This document shows positions 46,062 to 57,836 of a stretch of DNA of 64,000 nucleotides, in pieces (within the stretch, counting starts at the first letter, position 1; each line of letters begins with the position of its first letter). The notes under the pieces were generated by a model. The model worked only from the letters and a program-made list of their open reading frames with translations. It made no database searches and had not been told where the DNA came from. Source of the DNA: Neostapfia colusana (taxonomy: Eukaryota > Streptophyta > Magnoliopsida > Poales > Poaceae); contig JASWHV010000012.1 of the NCBI GenBank assembly GCA_030760725.1, positions 37,355,652-37,419,651 of the forward strand, written 5' to 3'. A program made the translations under genes and the position numbers.

Positions 46062-47353
46062 ATGGAGCTGAGGAAAAAGATCCTTGATGAAGCTCACTTG
46101 TCTAAATACTCCATTCATCCGGGCAGCAACAAAATGTACCAAGATTTTAAAAAGAAATTTTGGTGGACACGGATGAAGCGGGAAGTGGCTAAGTACGTAT
46201 CCGAGTGTGATACGTGTAGACGAGTGAAAGCTGATCATATGAGGAAATCAGGGCCGCTGCAACCCCTGGAAATCCCGGCATGGAAATGGGAAGATGTGAG
46301 CATGGATTTCATTGTGGGATTACCCCTGACGTCCAACAAGCATGATTCCATTTTGGTAATCATTGACCGATTAACCAAGACGGCTCACTTCATCCCGGTG
46401 CATACACGTTACAATGCCGGCAAATATGCGGAGCTATACATAGCGAAAATTCTATGCTTATATGGGGTACCCAAGACCATCGTCTCAGATCGAGGTGCAT
46501 TATTTGTATCTCGCTTTTGGGAGCAGTTGCACACTGCTTTGGGTACTAAGTTGATTAGAAGCTCCGCCTATCACCCTCAGACAGATGGACAAACAGAGAG
46601 GGTGAACCAAGTACTAGAGACATGTTGAGGGCGTGTGCCATCCACCACGGTAGGATCTGGGATAATCACCTACTGTTAGCAGAATTCTCGTACAATAACG
46701 GTTATCAGGCGAGTATCAAGATGGCACCCTATGAAGCTCTCTACGGTCGTAAATGCCGCACCCCATTAAACTGGTGCGAGTGCGGTGAAAGGGTCACATT
46801 CGGGGTTGATGTGGTGAACAACGCCGAAGAGCGCGTTCGGATGATTCAAGCCAACTTGAAGGCCGCTCAATCCCGGAAAAAAAGCTACACTGATAAGAGG
46901 CGTAGACCGCTGCACTTTGACATCGGGGAACATGTGTATCTCCGTGTGTCTCCGATGAAAGGCGTGCACCGGTTTGGTGTGAAGGGGAAACTCACTCCCT
47001 GATTCATTGGACCCTATGCTATCACCGAGAAGTGTGGACCAGCGGCGTATAGACTGGAGCTACCGGCATCTCTTGCTGGTGTTCATGACGTTTTCCATGT
47101 TTCACAACTGTGAAAACGTCTGAAGCATACAGCTGCTGTTCCCACCGACGACATCGGCGAGTTGCAATCGGATTTGACATATGATGAATATCCGTTGGCA
47201 ATTATTGATGAGAAAGCCCGGACCACGCGTAGCCAAACGTTGTGGTTCTACAAGATACTCTGGAGTAACCACACCGTCGAAGAAGCGAGTGGGAGAGCGA
47301 GGAATTCCTTCGCTCAAACTACCCGGAGTTCATGACGTCCCAGCACGGGTGAG
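46062..47353 (+). pseudogene. pol: integrase and chromodomain of element C, broken
   Basis: His-His-Cys-Cys domain HLSKYSIHPGS ... CDTCRRVK, then the catalytic triad D 46305-46307, D 46488-46490, E 46596-46598, all intact with normal spacing. A one-base loss near 46615 (ctagagaca against ctagaagaca in A) moves the rest to another frame (46622-47002), which ends at a TGA where relatives have Arg or an equivalent codon. A second stop in the HVSQL region (about 47109-47111) and a base lost near 47288 in the chromodomain (gaagcgagtggg against gaagcgacgtggg) follow. The natural C-terminus MTSQHG with TGA ends near 47353. Confidence 0.82.
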
Positions 47354-47406
47354 TTTTTAGTACATCGCTGTCTCTTCTTTTGTAATCTCGGGACGAGATT
47401 CTTTTA

Positions 47407-47418
47407 AGGGGGGAGGGA
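47407..47418 (+). other. polypurine tract of element C
   Basis: AGGGGGGAGGGA-type run immediately before the 3' LTR. Confidence 0.85.
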
Positions 47419-50400
47419 TGTAAAAGCCCAAGAAAAAGGTACTTGCAAAAACTTTCCATCACCTCACAACACCACAGCTTTTGTTGTGGATATCTTGTGA
47501 ATACTTGTGAAGAGCAAGTAACCACCATCAAAAGGGTGATTAGAGGGGAAAGCCCTAACTTTCAAAAAGTAGGATTTCTACACATGAACATGAAAGATTG
47601 AGCCCACCTCTAGAACTTGAATAGTCATGGGAAGGCTCAGGCCAAATTTCATGCAAATCGATACTTTTTGAGGCACTTTTGGAGGCATTTGAAAAAGAGG
47701 CCAATTTGAATGTAAATTCAAATTGCAGCAACTTTCATCACTTGAATTCAAAAGTTGACTCCATATTCAAACTCATAATATTTTTCTGAATTATCCCACC
47801 AATTTTCATCCCCATTGGAATTTATCTTGTCGGGAGCTAAATTTGCATTAATTCAAAACTGAATTTGAATTTCAGTTCAAATGTGAAGCAAATTTAGCCA
47901 AACCAATTTCAAATTTAGGAAAGCAAATTCAAACCAAGAATTGGAGGCTAAGTCTCAAATTCATTTGTGAGTAGCTGGGATATTTTCAGTGAAAACAGAG
48001 ATGAAAAATTAGGAGAGAATTACAGGGGAGGGACCCACTTGTCAGTAGCCTTCACACTGAAGTTTTCCTCGGTTGATCTTTTCACCGGCCGAAGCTGCGC
48101 GTGCCAGCACTTCCACACCGGCGCCCGACCGCCACAGCTGGTGCCACCTCCTGCTTGGGGGAAGGCTAAGGACGTGAGGGAGACACCGTGATCCAGTAAC
48201 CACGCGACCACGTGCAGTCCTCGCGCTCTCTCTTCTCCCTCGCACGACCGAAACACTCCACCTCCGGTCGACCCCGCTGATCACCGGCAGCCGTGCGGCA
48301 CAGGCGCTTTCGTGCTCGTCAAGATACACAAAAAAGGTCCGCTCCGAGGTGCTTATCACCACCGTACTGACCTCGCCCTCTCTCTCGCACGATCGGCAGA
48401 GAATTTGGTTGATTAGTGCGTTGTTGTGTTTAGAACCGAGCCATACAAAATCCGGGAATTCAGAGCAAGCAAGCCACTACTCCCTGGACCGAGCTATAGA
48501 CATGGTATAGACTCACCCACGCGTCTCTAGGATCAAAAACCATCGAGTTTGATTGAGTCTTGGTGATGCTCTTCGAGATTTTTGCATCGGCGTCGATTTT
48601 CAACCTAGGTCGCCGATGAGCTCGTATTTTGCAGCCACGGTTGAGCTAATGTGAGTTCATGCTGGTGTTTAGGAGGTCAACACGGTGCTCTAGGGAGAAA
48701 TATCAAAGTGTTTGAGCCCTCTTAGCATGCATGCGACGTTGCCGGACTCCACCCGCCACTGCCGCCCGTCGCCGATGGGTTTCCGGTGACCAGGGTCCCC
48801 GGCCGACCATGGGGATGGGTTGCCCGTGGTCCAAAAGAGGGAGGCGGCAAGTTTCTGGGTGGGAGAAGGTCGGAAAGTCAGGTTCCGAGGAGCTCACTGG
48901 GGAACACCGCCGCAGCGGGCTGTTGGCGCGAGGAGGAAGAAGGCACTGTATTGTGGGACCCGCATGCAGAATTTAAACATTTCTAGGATTTTCCAGTTTT
49001 AGTTCAAACTTCATTTGCATATAACTTCGGCTAGGAAGCTCCAAATTCTGTGAACCAAATTTTGCTGAACTTAGCTTTGTGAGTACTTTCCAGCAACACC
49101 AATTTCAGCTCATGAAACTTAATAGTTTCCAGAATTAATTCCCTAAATTTTAAACTGTTAGAAATTTTATCTGGATAACTACTTTATGAAAAATTCTGAA
49201 ATTTTGTTGGGAGGTTCATTGGAGAATCCTTGAGTCACAGTATAATTTTTATACCCATCCAAGTTCATTTAGTCCCCCTAATGGGGTGATTAAGTGAACT
49301 GACCTGCCAAAATAGAAAAATGTACAGAAACATTTTTCAGATTTTCTCAAATCTTGTTTAGGGCATAACATCCTAGAGAATTCTTCAAATGACATGAAAC
49401 CAATTCCATTAGAACCATCTCAAATTCTAGTTTCCAGAAAGTAATGGTTGGAGCCATGAAAACCCCTGGAATTCCTTAGAGGCTCTAATATTGATCAAAT
49501 AGGTTTTTATTTGTACAAACAAATGAACTTTGTTGCAAATGAAACTTGGTCAAGACTCTGGTTAGAACCCTACCAAACTACAATAAAAATTTCAGAGCCA
49601 AAGGGGAGGGCTAGCTAGAGTTATAGTAGTTACGTATTCAAATTTAAACATTGCATTTGAATTGACATGTAGTATCTCGTTAATGTGCAGTCGCTGAAGG
49701 CGAGGAGACTCCGGAAGTGCTCGACTTCCTTCTTCCGGACGAAGCCCTAACAACTGACCAGCAGCAACAAGGCAAATCCTGGTTTGCATTAACCCCTTTT
49801 ATAAAGTTTTGCTTTGTTTACATGTCTAGTGTGAAGTATGAATGCGCATTTGGTGTAGGATGGATAGAACCCCACTTGCATAACACGAATTTTCCTATAA
49901 GAGTGAGGGTAGTGTCTAAGACCTCGAGTAGACAGGCTATGCTTAATGATTCATAGGACTTCGGTACAAGTCGAGTAGTTGGAATCTACTCACGAATTAG
50001 GCTTGGGACACACGGAGTTGGTTCGAGTGATGTGAGATCACTTTAGTAATGAAAATGAGACTAGGCATGGGCTAGGGCGCAGCAAGAGGAAGTCTTGTGT
50101 GCGCAGCCCTGTCCGTGTCGATTGAGGACCGATCCATGTGCGGCCCTGCTGAACATGTTTTGAATGTACCGAAGGCCTATCGGATATATGGGCCCTGATA
50201 AACCGATGTAACCTAAATCTCCGGACGTCGAGGCATAGCACACCGATTTATAGGTGTAGGTTGAGGGCAGCAAGGTGGAAATCTTCTAACGGGCATAGAG
50301 AGATGCTCCGTGTAGGGAACCTCCTGTCCGTTTAGGTGCGACCGGTTCGGCGTTTGGGCTGTTGGGTGAAAGGTTGTCCCGTACGACATCGAGTGAGCGT

Positions 50401-51153
50401 GCTGTGCAGCTCCACGGGTAGGCGTACGTGATGTGCTCTTTGGGTATCCCTGCAGGTGTATATCGAGTCGATTCGCCGTCCCTCGCGGTGATGAGTACCG
50501 CTTGTTCACTGCGTCGTAACGTAGATAATTTACGGAATGCTATGATTCAATTCTGCTGTAAGATAATATTGTATTTTTACATGTGTGCCACCAAATATTG
50601 CTTACTAAATTTCAGATTCATGAACTGTTAACTTGTGGCTAAAAGAGGAACTAAGGATGAACTTATAGGCGTGTCCGTTTGCTGCAATTTTACCATCCCA
50701 TGTTCATTGTACACTACGTGTAGAGTTTCATGCCTAGGCGAGTCGGTTAAGTCTTGTTGAGCCATCGTGCTCATGGCTGCTGCTTAAGTGTTTTTCAGGT
50801 GAGGAGCCACCCACGGACTCGGGTTACGAGTCCACCGGCAAGGGTTACCCTCCGTCGGGGACCACGGCTGAGTGGGAGCCGTACACACTGTGCTAAGCTG
50901 AGGAATGCAGCTAGTGTGGGTTGCCCTAGGGCTGGGCAACCGACTTTTGCTAGATAGGCGGGCGTGAGTTGTACAAATTTAACTTCCGCTGTGTAATATA
51001 AACACTAGTAGTAACTGAGCAGTGTACTTTTTTGTACAGTTTCAGTTGGTTTTCTATGTAATACAATGTACCCTTATGATGTGTGCTGTCGGGTGTCGCA
51101 TCGTGCGGCACAACCCTCTGCGATCCTGGATGAACATATTCCAGTCCTCCACA
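47419..51153 (+). repeat. 3' LTR of element C
   Basis: 3735 bp, one base shorter than the 5' LTR. The hairpin at 49972-49992 has its last pair broken (CTACTCA), and the adjoining palindrome is also changed. The last 20 bases (aacatattccagtcctccaca) carry several substitutions relative to other copies but still end CCACA. Confidence 0.9.
50801..50896 (+). other. candidate LTR short open frame, C 3' LTR
   Basis: 31 codons then TAA after gtttttcag|gt; reads EEPPTDSGYESTGKGYPP and ends AEWEPYTLC. Confidence 0.4.
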
Positions 51154-51158
51154 ATCTC
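51154..51158. repeat. target-site duplication of element C, right copy
   Basis: ATCTC, matching 37110-37114; B's RNase H frame resumes here. Confidence 0.92.
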
Positions 51159-52874
51159 CTGGGGAATTTAGTGCATCTCTACACCGACCACAAGAGCCTG
51201 AAGTATATTTTCACCCAGAAGGAGTTGAACATGAGGCAAAGGAGGTGGTTAGAACTAATCAAAGATTATGAGATTGAGATTCATTACCACCCCGGCAAGG
51301 CGAATGTGGTTGCCGACGCGCTGAGTCAGAAATCACATGTCCATAACCTCACCATTACACCGGTGGAGGAGGAAGAGCCGAGTTTATACTTGGTTCCTTA
51401 TGGATCTCTCTACCACCTTGCCCTCATCCCTACTATTAGGGAGGACATCATTGCAGCTCAGAAGATTGATAAGGGTTTGGCACATCTCCGGAGATGGATC
51501 GACAACGGGGAGATCAAATGTTTCCGGAAAGATGATGAGGGGACGCTATGGTTCAATGACCGCATAGTCGTACCCCGGGATATGGAGCTGAGAAAAAAGA
51601 TTCTTGATGAAGCTCACTTGTCTAAGTACTGCATTCATCCGGGCAGCAACAAAATGTACCTAGATTTGAAAAAGAAATTTTGGTGGACACGGATTAAGCG
51701 GGAAGTGGCGAAGTACGTATCCGAGTGTGGTACGTGTAGACGAGTGAAGGCTGATCATATGAGAAAATCAGGGCTGCTGCAACCCCTGAAAATCCCGGCA
51801 TGGAAGTGGGAAGATGTGAGCATGGATTTCATTGTGGGATTACCCCTGACGTCCAACAAGCATGATTCCATTTGGGTAATCGTTGATCGGTTAACCAAGA
51901 CGGCTCACTTCATCCCTGTGCATACACGTTACAGTGCCGGCCAATATGCGGAGCTGTACATAACGAAAATTCTATGCTTATATGGGATACCCAAGACCAT
52001 AATCTCAAATCGAGGTGTGTTATTCGTGTCTCGCTTTTGGGAGCAGTTGCACGCTGCATTAGGTACCAAGCTGATTAGGAGCTGCGCCTATCACCCTCAG
52101 ACAGACGGCCAAACAAAGAGGGTGAATCAAGTACTGGAAGACATGTTGAGAGTATGTGCCATAAACCACGGTAGGAACTGGGATGATCACCTACCATTGG
52201 CGGAATTCTCGTACAATAACGGCTATCAAGCGAGTATCAAGATGGCACCATATGAAGCTCTCTACGGTCGCAAATGCCACACCCCGTTAAACCGGTGCGA
52301 GTCTGGTGAAAGGGTCACATTGGGGGTCGATGTGGTGAACAACGCCAAAGAGCGCATTCGGATAATTCAAGCCAACTTGAAGAATGCTTAATCCCGACAG
52401 AAATGCTACGCTGATAAGAGGCGTAGACCGCTGGACTTTGACGTCGGAGAGCACATGTACCTTCGTGTATCTCCGATGAAGGGCGTGCACTGGTTTGGTG
52501 TGAAGGGGAAACTCGCTCCCCGTTTCATTGGATCTTATGCCATCACCGAGAAATGTGGAGCAGTGGCATATAGACTGGAACTACCAGCATCTCTTGCTGA
52601 TGTTCACGACATTTTCCATGTTTCACAACTGCGAAAATGTCTGAAGTATACAGCTGCTGTTCCCACTGAAGACATCGTCGAGCTGCAACCGGATTTGACA
52701 TATGATGAATATCCGGTGGCAATTATTGAGGAGAAAGCCCTGACCACACGTAGCCGAACGTTGTGGTTCTACAAGATACTCTGGAGCAACCACACCGCCG
52801 AAGAAGCGACGTGGGAGAGCGAGGAATTCCTTCGCTCAAATTTCCCGGAGTTCATGGCGTCTCAGCACGGGTGA
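51159..52874 (+). pseudogene. pol: RNase H end, integrase and chromodomain of element B
   Basis: Continues the B frame after C: LGNLVHLYTDHKSLKYIF, HYHPGKANVVADALS, zinc domain HLSKYCIHPGS ... CGTCRRVK, then the integrase core. Catalytic D at 51825-51827 is intact, but the second Asp is Asn (52008-52010, SNRG instead of SDRG) and the catalytic Glu is Lys (52116-52118, QTKRVN instead of QTERVN). Both are single G-to-A changes. TAA at 52389-52391 replaces a Gln codon. The frame then resumes to a chromodomain (FYKILWSNHTAEEATWESEE) and ends MASQHG with TGA at 52872-52874. Confidence 0.85.
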
Positions 52875-52928
52875 GTTCCTATTACATCGCTGTCTCTTCT
52901 TTTGTAATCTCGGGACCAGATTCTTTTA

Positions 52929-52940
52929 AGGGGGGAGGGA
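52929..52940 (+). other. polypurine tract of element B
   Basis: AGGGGGGAGGGA-type run just before the 3' LTR. Confidence 0.85.
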
Positions 52941-55129
52941 TGTAAAAGCCCGAGAAAAGGGACTTGCAAAAATTTTCCATCACCTCACCACACCACAGCT
53001 TTTGTTGTGGATATCTTGTGAATACTTTTGAAGAGCAAGTAACCACCAACAAAAGGGTGATTAGAGGGGAAGCCCTAACCTCCAAAAAGTGGGATTGCAA
53101 CACATGAATATGAAAGGTTGAGCTCGCCCCTAGGCCTTATATATTCTTGGGAAGGCTCAGGCCAAATTCCATGCAAATCCAACACTTTTTGAGGCACTTT
53201 TGGAGACAATTAAAAAGGGGCCAAATTGAATGCCAATTCAAATTGCAGCAACTTTCATCACTTGAATTCAAAAGTTTGCTTTATATTCAAACTCAGCGCA
53301 TTTTTCTGAGTTAGTCCACCAATTTTCATCCCCATTGGACTTCATCTTGTCGGGAGCCAAATTTGCAATAATTCAAAACTGAAATTTGAATTTCAGTTCA
53401 AATGTGAAGCAAATTTAGCCAAACAAATTTCAAATTTGAGAAACCAAATTCAAACTGTGACTTGGTGATTAAGTCTCACATTCAATTGTTAGTAGCTGGG
53501 GATATTTTCAGCAAAAACAGAGATGAAAAATTAGGATAGTATTAGGGGGGAGGGACCCACATGTCAGAAGCCTTCACACTGAAGTTTTCTTCGGTTGATT
53601 TTTTTTCACCGGCCAAAGCATCGCGCGCCAGCACGTCCGCACCGGTGCCCGACCGCCACAGCTGGTTCCACCTCCTGCTCGGGGGGAGGCTAAGGACGCA
53701 GGGGAGACACCGGGATCGACTAACCACGCGACCACGTGCAGTCCTCGCAGACTCCCTTCTCCCTTGCACGAAAGAAACACTTCCCCGTGGATCGACCTCG
53801 CTGATCACCGGCGCCCGGGCTGCACAGGCGCTATCGTGCCCGACGAGCTACACGAGAAAGGTCTTCTTCGAGGTGCTGATCACAACCGTACCGACCTCGC
53901 CCTCTCTCTCGCACGATCGGCAGGGAATTTGGTTTATTAGTGCGTCGGTGTGTTTAGAACCGAGCCACACGAAATTCGGAAATTCGTAGCAAGCAAGCCA
54001 CTACTCCCTGGACCGAGCTAAAGACATGGTCTAGACTCACCCACGCATCTCTTGGATCAAAAACCATCGAGTTTCATCGAGTCTGGGTGATGTTCTTAGA
54101 GATTTTTGCATCAGCGCCGATTTTCATCTTAGGTCGCCGATGAGCTCGTAGTTGCGGCCTCTGTTGAGCTGATTTGAGTCCATGCCGGTGTTTAGGAGGT
54201 CGCCACGGTACTCTATGGAGAAATACCGAATTGTTTGAGCCCTCCTAGCATGAGGGTGACTTTGCCGCACTCCAACTGCCACTGCCGCCCGTCGCCGATG
54301 GGTTTCCGGTGACCGGAGTCCCCGGCCGACCTCGGGGATGAGTTGCCCGTGGTCCAAAAGGGGGAGGCGGAAAGTCTCCGGGCTGGGGAAGGCAGGAAAG
54401 TCGGGGTCCGAGGGGCTCGCTGGAGATTACCGCCGCAGCGGGCCTTTGGCTCGACGAGGAAGACGGTACTGTGTTGTGGGACCCGCACGCAGAGTTTGAA
54501 CTTTTCTAGGAATTTCCAGTTTTAGTTCAAACTTCATTTGCATATAACGTTTGCTAGGAAGCTCCAAATTCAGTGAACCAAATTTTGATGAACTCATAAT
54601 TTTGAGTACTTTCCAGCAATACAAATTTGAGCTCATGAAACTTAATAGTTTTCCAGAATTAAATCCCTAAACTGTAAACTGTTAGGAATTTTATCTGGAG
54701 GATTACTTTATGAAAAATTCTGGAATTTGGTTGGGAGGTTCATTGGAAAATCCTTGAGTCACAGTAAAATTTTCAGACTCATCCAAGTTCATTAGTGCTC
54801 CTAATGGTGTGATTAAGTGAACTGCCCTGAGAAAGTAGAGAAATGTACAGAAACATTTTTCAGATTTTCTCAAATCTTGTTTAGGGCATAAATTCATCTA
54901 GAATTCCTCAAATAACATGAAACCAATTCCATTAGAACCGTCTCAAATTCTAGTTTCCAGAAAGTAATGGTTGGGACCATGAATGTTGTGACACCCTCAT
55001 TTTTGGGTTCTGCATGTATTCATGTTTCATGTAGAAAAACACTTTTAAAATAAGTTGAAATCGAGAAAGGATAAAAAATTTAGCCATAAAGAGCAAATTC
55101 CAGTTTACAGAGAGTGCCAAAGACAATTC

Positions 55130-55765
55130 CCGCGGCTCGCTGGCCACTTGGCGTGTTCGGAGCTCATCTCCGCAAATGGGGAGAGGTCCGCCGCTAAACT
55201 GGCTACGTGGCAGGCTCGGGGCTCATCCCCGCAAAAGAGGGAGAGGTCCGACCCCGTGGGACACATGTTGCCCCCGGAGCTAGCCTATGGGGAGAAGCGA
55301 GGCCAGTCCCACAGGACACGTGTCACCTTAGGAGCTATTCACTGCGGAAAAGAGAGGACCAGCCGCGCGGGACACGTGTCGGAGCTCAGTTCCGAGAGGT
55401 CCGGCCCCGTCAGGCACGTGTTGCTCTGGAGCTCATCTCCGGAAGGTCCGTCACTATTGGACACGTGTCAACCTCGGAGCCCGTCTATGAGAAGTAAGGA
55501 AGTCTGGCGCTGTTAGGACATGTGGCACATCCGGAGCTACCTCCAATGAGAGGGGAGGTCCAGCACTGACACATAGCACCCCCGGATCCACCTTCGAAGA
55601 GAGGGGAGGGCCAGAACTGACACGTGGCGTTCACGGAGCTCACCCTTGAGGAATAGGGAGGTCTCGCCCGCTTTACACGCGGCACAACCGGAGCTCGTCT
55701 CTGCGGAAAGGGGAGACCAGACCCCCGATGGACACGTGGAGCTTCCGGAGGTCATCACCGCGGAG
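55130..55765 (+). promoter_or_regulatory. array of about 12 degenerate repeats with G-box/ABRE-like cores
   Basis: Units of roughly 42-58 bp share the order gacacgtgtc - cggagctcatctccg - gagaggtccg. Six perfect CACGTG cores lie at 55317, 55373, 55415, 55462, 55621 and 55733, and TACGTGGC at 55204; other units have single changes (gacacatgtt, gacatgtggc, tacacgcgg). CACGTG flanked by A/G is the G-box/ABRE core bound by plant bZIP and bHLH factors. The array sits about 190 bp upstream of the TATA box, where an LTR enhancer is expected. Confidence 0.65.
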
Positions 55766-55953
55766 GTAACGAGTTCTGGAGCGGTTTTTTTTCTTCTGTA
55801 CGCGTGGGAATCCCCAGTACTAAGGAAACCGACATGAATTCCACAATGTTACCGCACCAAATCAACTAAAAGATAAGTTGCTAAGATTCAACGACAATTT
55901 GAATAGGACTCTTATTCAAAATACAATCAGATTAGGACTCTTCTCCTCCTGAT

Positions 55954-55961
55954 TATAAATA
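55954..55961 (+). promoter_or_regulatory. TATA box of LTR J
   Basis: TATAAATA followed by gaacccagaacc, downstream of the CACGTG array and upstream of a GC-rich stretch. Confidence 0.6.
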
Positions 55962-56461
55962 GAACCCAGAACCTTTGGCCGAAACCACGAACTTCTTTTC
56001 CACCTCCTGAGCCGACAACTTAGAGCCCTAGCCCCAGCTCGCCGAGTAAACCCTTCGCCGGAGTTCGGTCGAGAGAGATCACCGGAAGAGAGCCCCAACG
56101 ATCTGTCTGATAGGAGAAGGACCCCGAGACTAAGAAAAACATAAGGTAGGTCTCCAATACCACCTTAGGACATCGTCACAATTTCTTTGCATCTGTTATT
56201 TGATTCCTTTTGAACAGAAGCTTTTTGTAGACAGATCACGTGTTGATTGGTTTGATCTAGAGTCAAGATCATCGCCACATCCACATTTGATCTGAACACC
56301 TCCGTTCATCGTAAAACCCATGCAAACCATGCAAGAACACGTACAAACTGATCTAATAGAAACTGATCATAGGATAGCATGCATATGCATCATCACATCT
56401 AGTTTAAGTTTGTGCATGATATTGATTGTTGTGAATCCTGTATGTGTGTGATCGTGTATAG

Positions 56462-56536
56462 AAGGACAAGCTCAGGGAGCTACCTACGACGGGCTACAAC
56501 AACAAGATTTTGAGCAACCGGAACAGCCAGAACAAG
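56462..56536 (+). other. possible internal exon in LTR J
   Basis: Preceded by gtgtatag and followed by a GC-type donor-like AAG|GCAAGT. One frame is open and rich in Gln and Glu (LQQQDFEQPEQPEQ). Its phase is compatible with the acidic frame at 57801-57836 if the intervening 1.26 kb (56537-57800) were spliced out with a GC-AG intron. An upstream donor-like AAG|GTAGGT lies at 56145-56150, but the frame before it contains a stop. Speculative. Confidence 0.25.
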
Positions 56537-57321
56537 GCAAGTGCCCCTTGACCATATTGATCCTATGTTTTGGAAAACTGTTTTGTTTGCAAAAAGGCGT
56601 GGGTGCTGAGTCAAACACGATGGGAAACCCTTTTGTAGGAGTTTACTAGTTTTGGATAAACCACCCTTGTCGCCAGGGAAGTTTATGAGTTGGGTATGAT
56701 TTTCGCTTTTATGCTTCGCTGAGTCCATGGGATTGGGAGGCGAGATAGATGTGTATAGCTAACTGCACTCGTGAGAATAATGAGAAACTGATGTTGATAA
56801 TAGACATGGATCGGAGGGAGATCTAGGCAAGCCGGGTTTGTGAATGAGGTAGAATGAGAAGGTGGTTACTTGCCGTAGATCTAAGGACCGGTTCATGCGA
56901 GCACATGCCAGGATAACACTGCCACCACAAGGTCAAGTATGGGTGCGGCTTAGCTGACTAATTAGATAAGTTACTAGATTGTTATGGACCGTGGAAGGCG
57001 CGGGGAATGGGAGTCAAGTGAGGACTGCCCTGGGAACTGCATGGCACAAGAGGGGGCCCGTGGGTGGGAGAATTGGAGATTCTAGCCTGCTGGTGAAACC
57101 TTAGTGAGTCCATACATCTAGTAGCTCCTTTGTAAAGGCTATTTTGTGATCTCTTGGCCATACACCGACGGTTGTTTACTGGTATAATGGAGGTTCTGCA
57201 GTCACCGACGGGTGACGAAATCACAAACTTGTGGGTAAAGAGGTGCAAACTCTGCAGAGTCTAAAACTATCATGATAGCCGAGCTTACAGTCATGAGCGC
57301 CTGGCCAACTTCCATGATTAG

Positions 57322-57369
57322 TTGGATGGTTATTTTGGGATGGTTTTGGATGGTTATTTTGGGATGGTT
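57322..57369 (+). repeat. 24-bp tandem repeat, two perfect copies, in J
   Basis: 57322-57345 and 57346-57369 are identical (ttggatggttattttggg then atggtt); a third, partial unit follows. The open frame 57322-57558 simply reflects the repeat. Confidence 0.7.
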
Positions 57370-57800
57370 TTGGATGGATTTGGTTATGGTTTGATTTTGG
57401 TTTGGTTTTCTGGACTGTTGAGTCCGGGTGATAAGATTGGTTGCATGACTATTGAGTCATGGCAACGAGATTGGTCTCAGTGTGAGATGGAATTGTTTAT
57501 GAGATGGGATGGTAGCGAATACGAGAAGCTATTCGTGAGCAAAAATGAGGTTGATTAATGTCTGGTTGGGACATGAAAAGTGATGAACATAATGGAGGTA
57601 TGATCGGTATTTTAATACATATTGGGATTACGTTCATTTAAAGTTAAGTTGCTGTTTTATCATGGTTTTGATAAATAACTTTGCTTTCTGCAATGAGCCT
57701 TTTTATACTACCTTGTTGTGAGCTACATATCATATTTTTCCGCACTTGCTGAGTACATTATTGTACTCAAACTTGCATTTTTATTTCATCATCAGCAACA

Positions 57801-57836
57801 GGAGAAGATTACTATGAAGACCAATTGGAGCATTAG
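57801..57836 (+). other. acidic terminal short open frame in LTR J
   Basis: After an acceptor-like tcatcagcaacag the bases code for GEDYYEDQLEH then TAG. About 35 bp upstream a GAGTAC/GTACTC inverted repeat (57752-57769) lies at the position where family-1 LTRs have no such motif. Comparable in position and acidity to the frames in the other LTRs, but not alignable. Confidence 0.3.

Larger units (their letters stand above)
37115..51153 (+). mobile_element. Ty3/gypsy chromodomain element C, complete, nested in B
   Basis: 14039 bp with both LTRs, perfect ATCTC duplication, primer-binding site and polypurine tract. Family and orientation are the same as B, into whose RNase H region it jumped. 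By eye I count about 16 differences in a 270-bp stretch of the two LTRs (40501 on against 50801 on). Coding lesions: frameshifts near 42900, 44632, 45290, 46615 and 47285, and stops near 45112, 45148, 47002 and 47111. It has the most complete gag-protease in the window. Confidence 0.92.

Noticed and set aside
55055..55516. 153-codon frame over the J repeat array
   Set aside because: Open because of the repeat unit composition; peptide simply repeats with the DNA unit and has no start context.
55130..55765. CRISPR-like array
   Set aside because: Units are adjacent, of variable length and degenerate, without identical repeats separated by unique spacers; the context is a plant retrotransposon.
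57322..57558. 78-codon frame with MDGYFGMVL repeats
   Set aside because: Produced by the 24-bp tandem repeat, whose length is a multiple of three.
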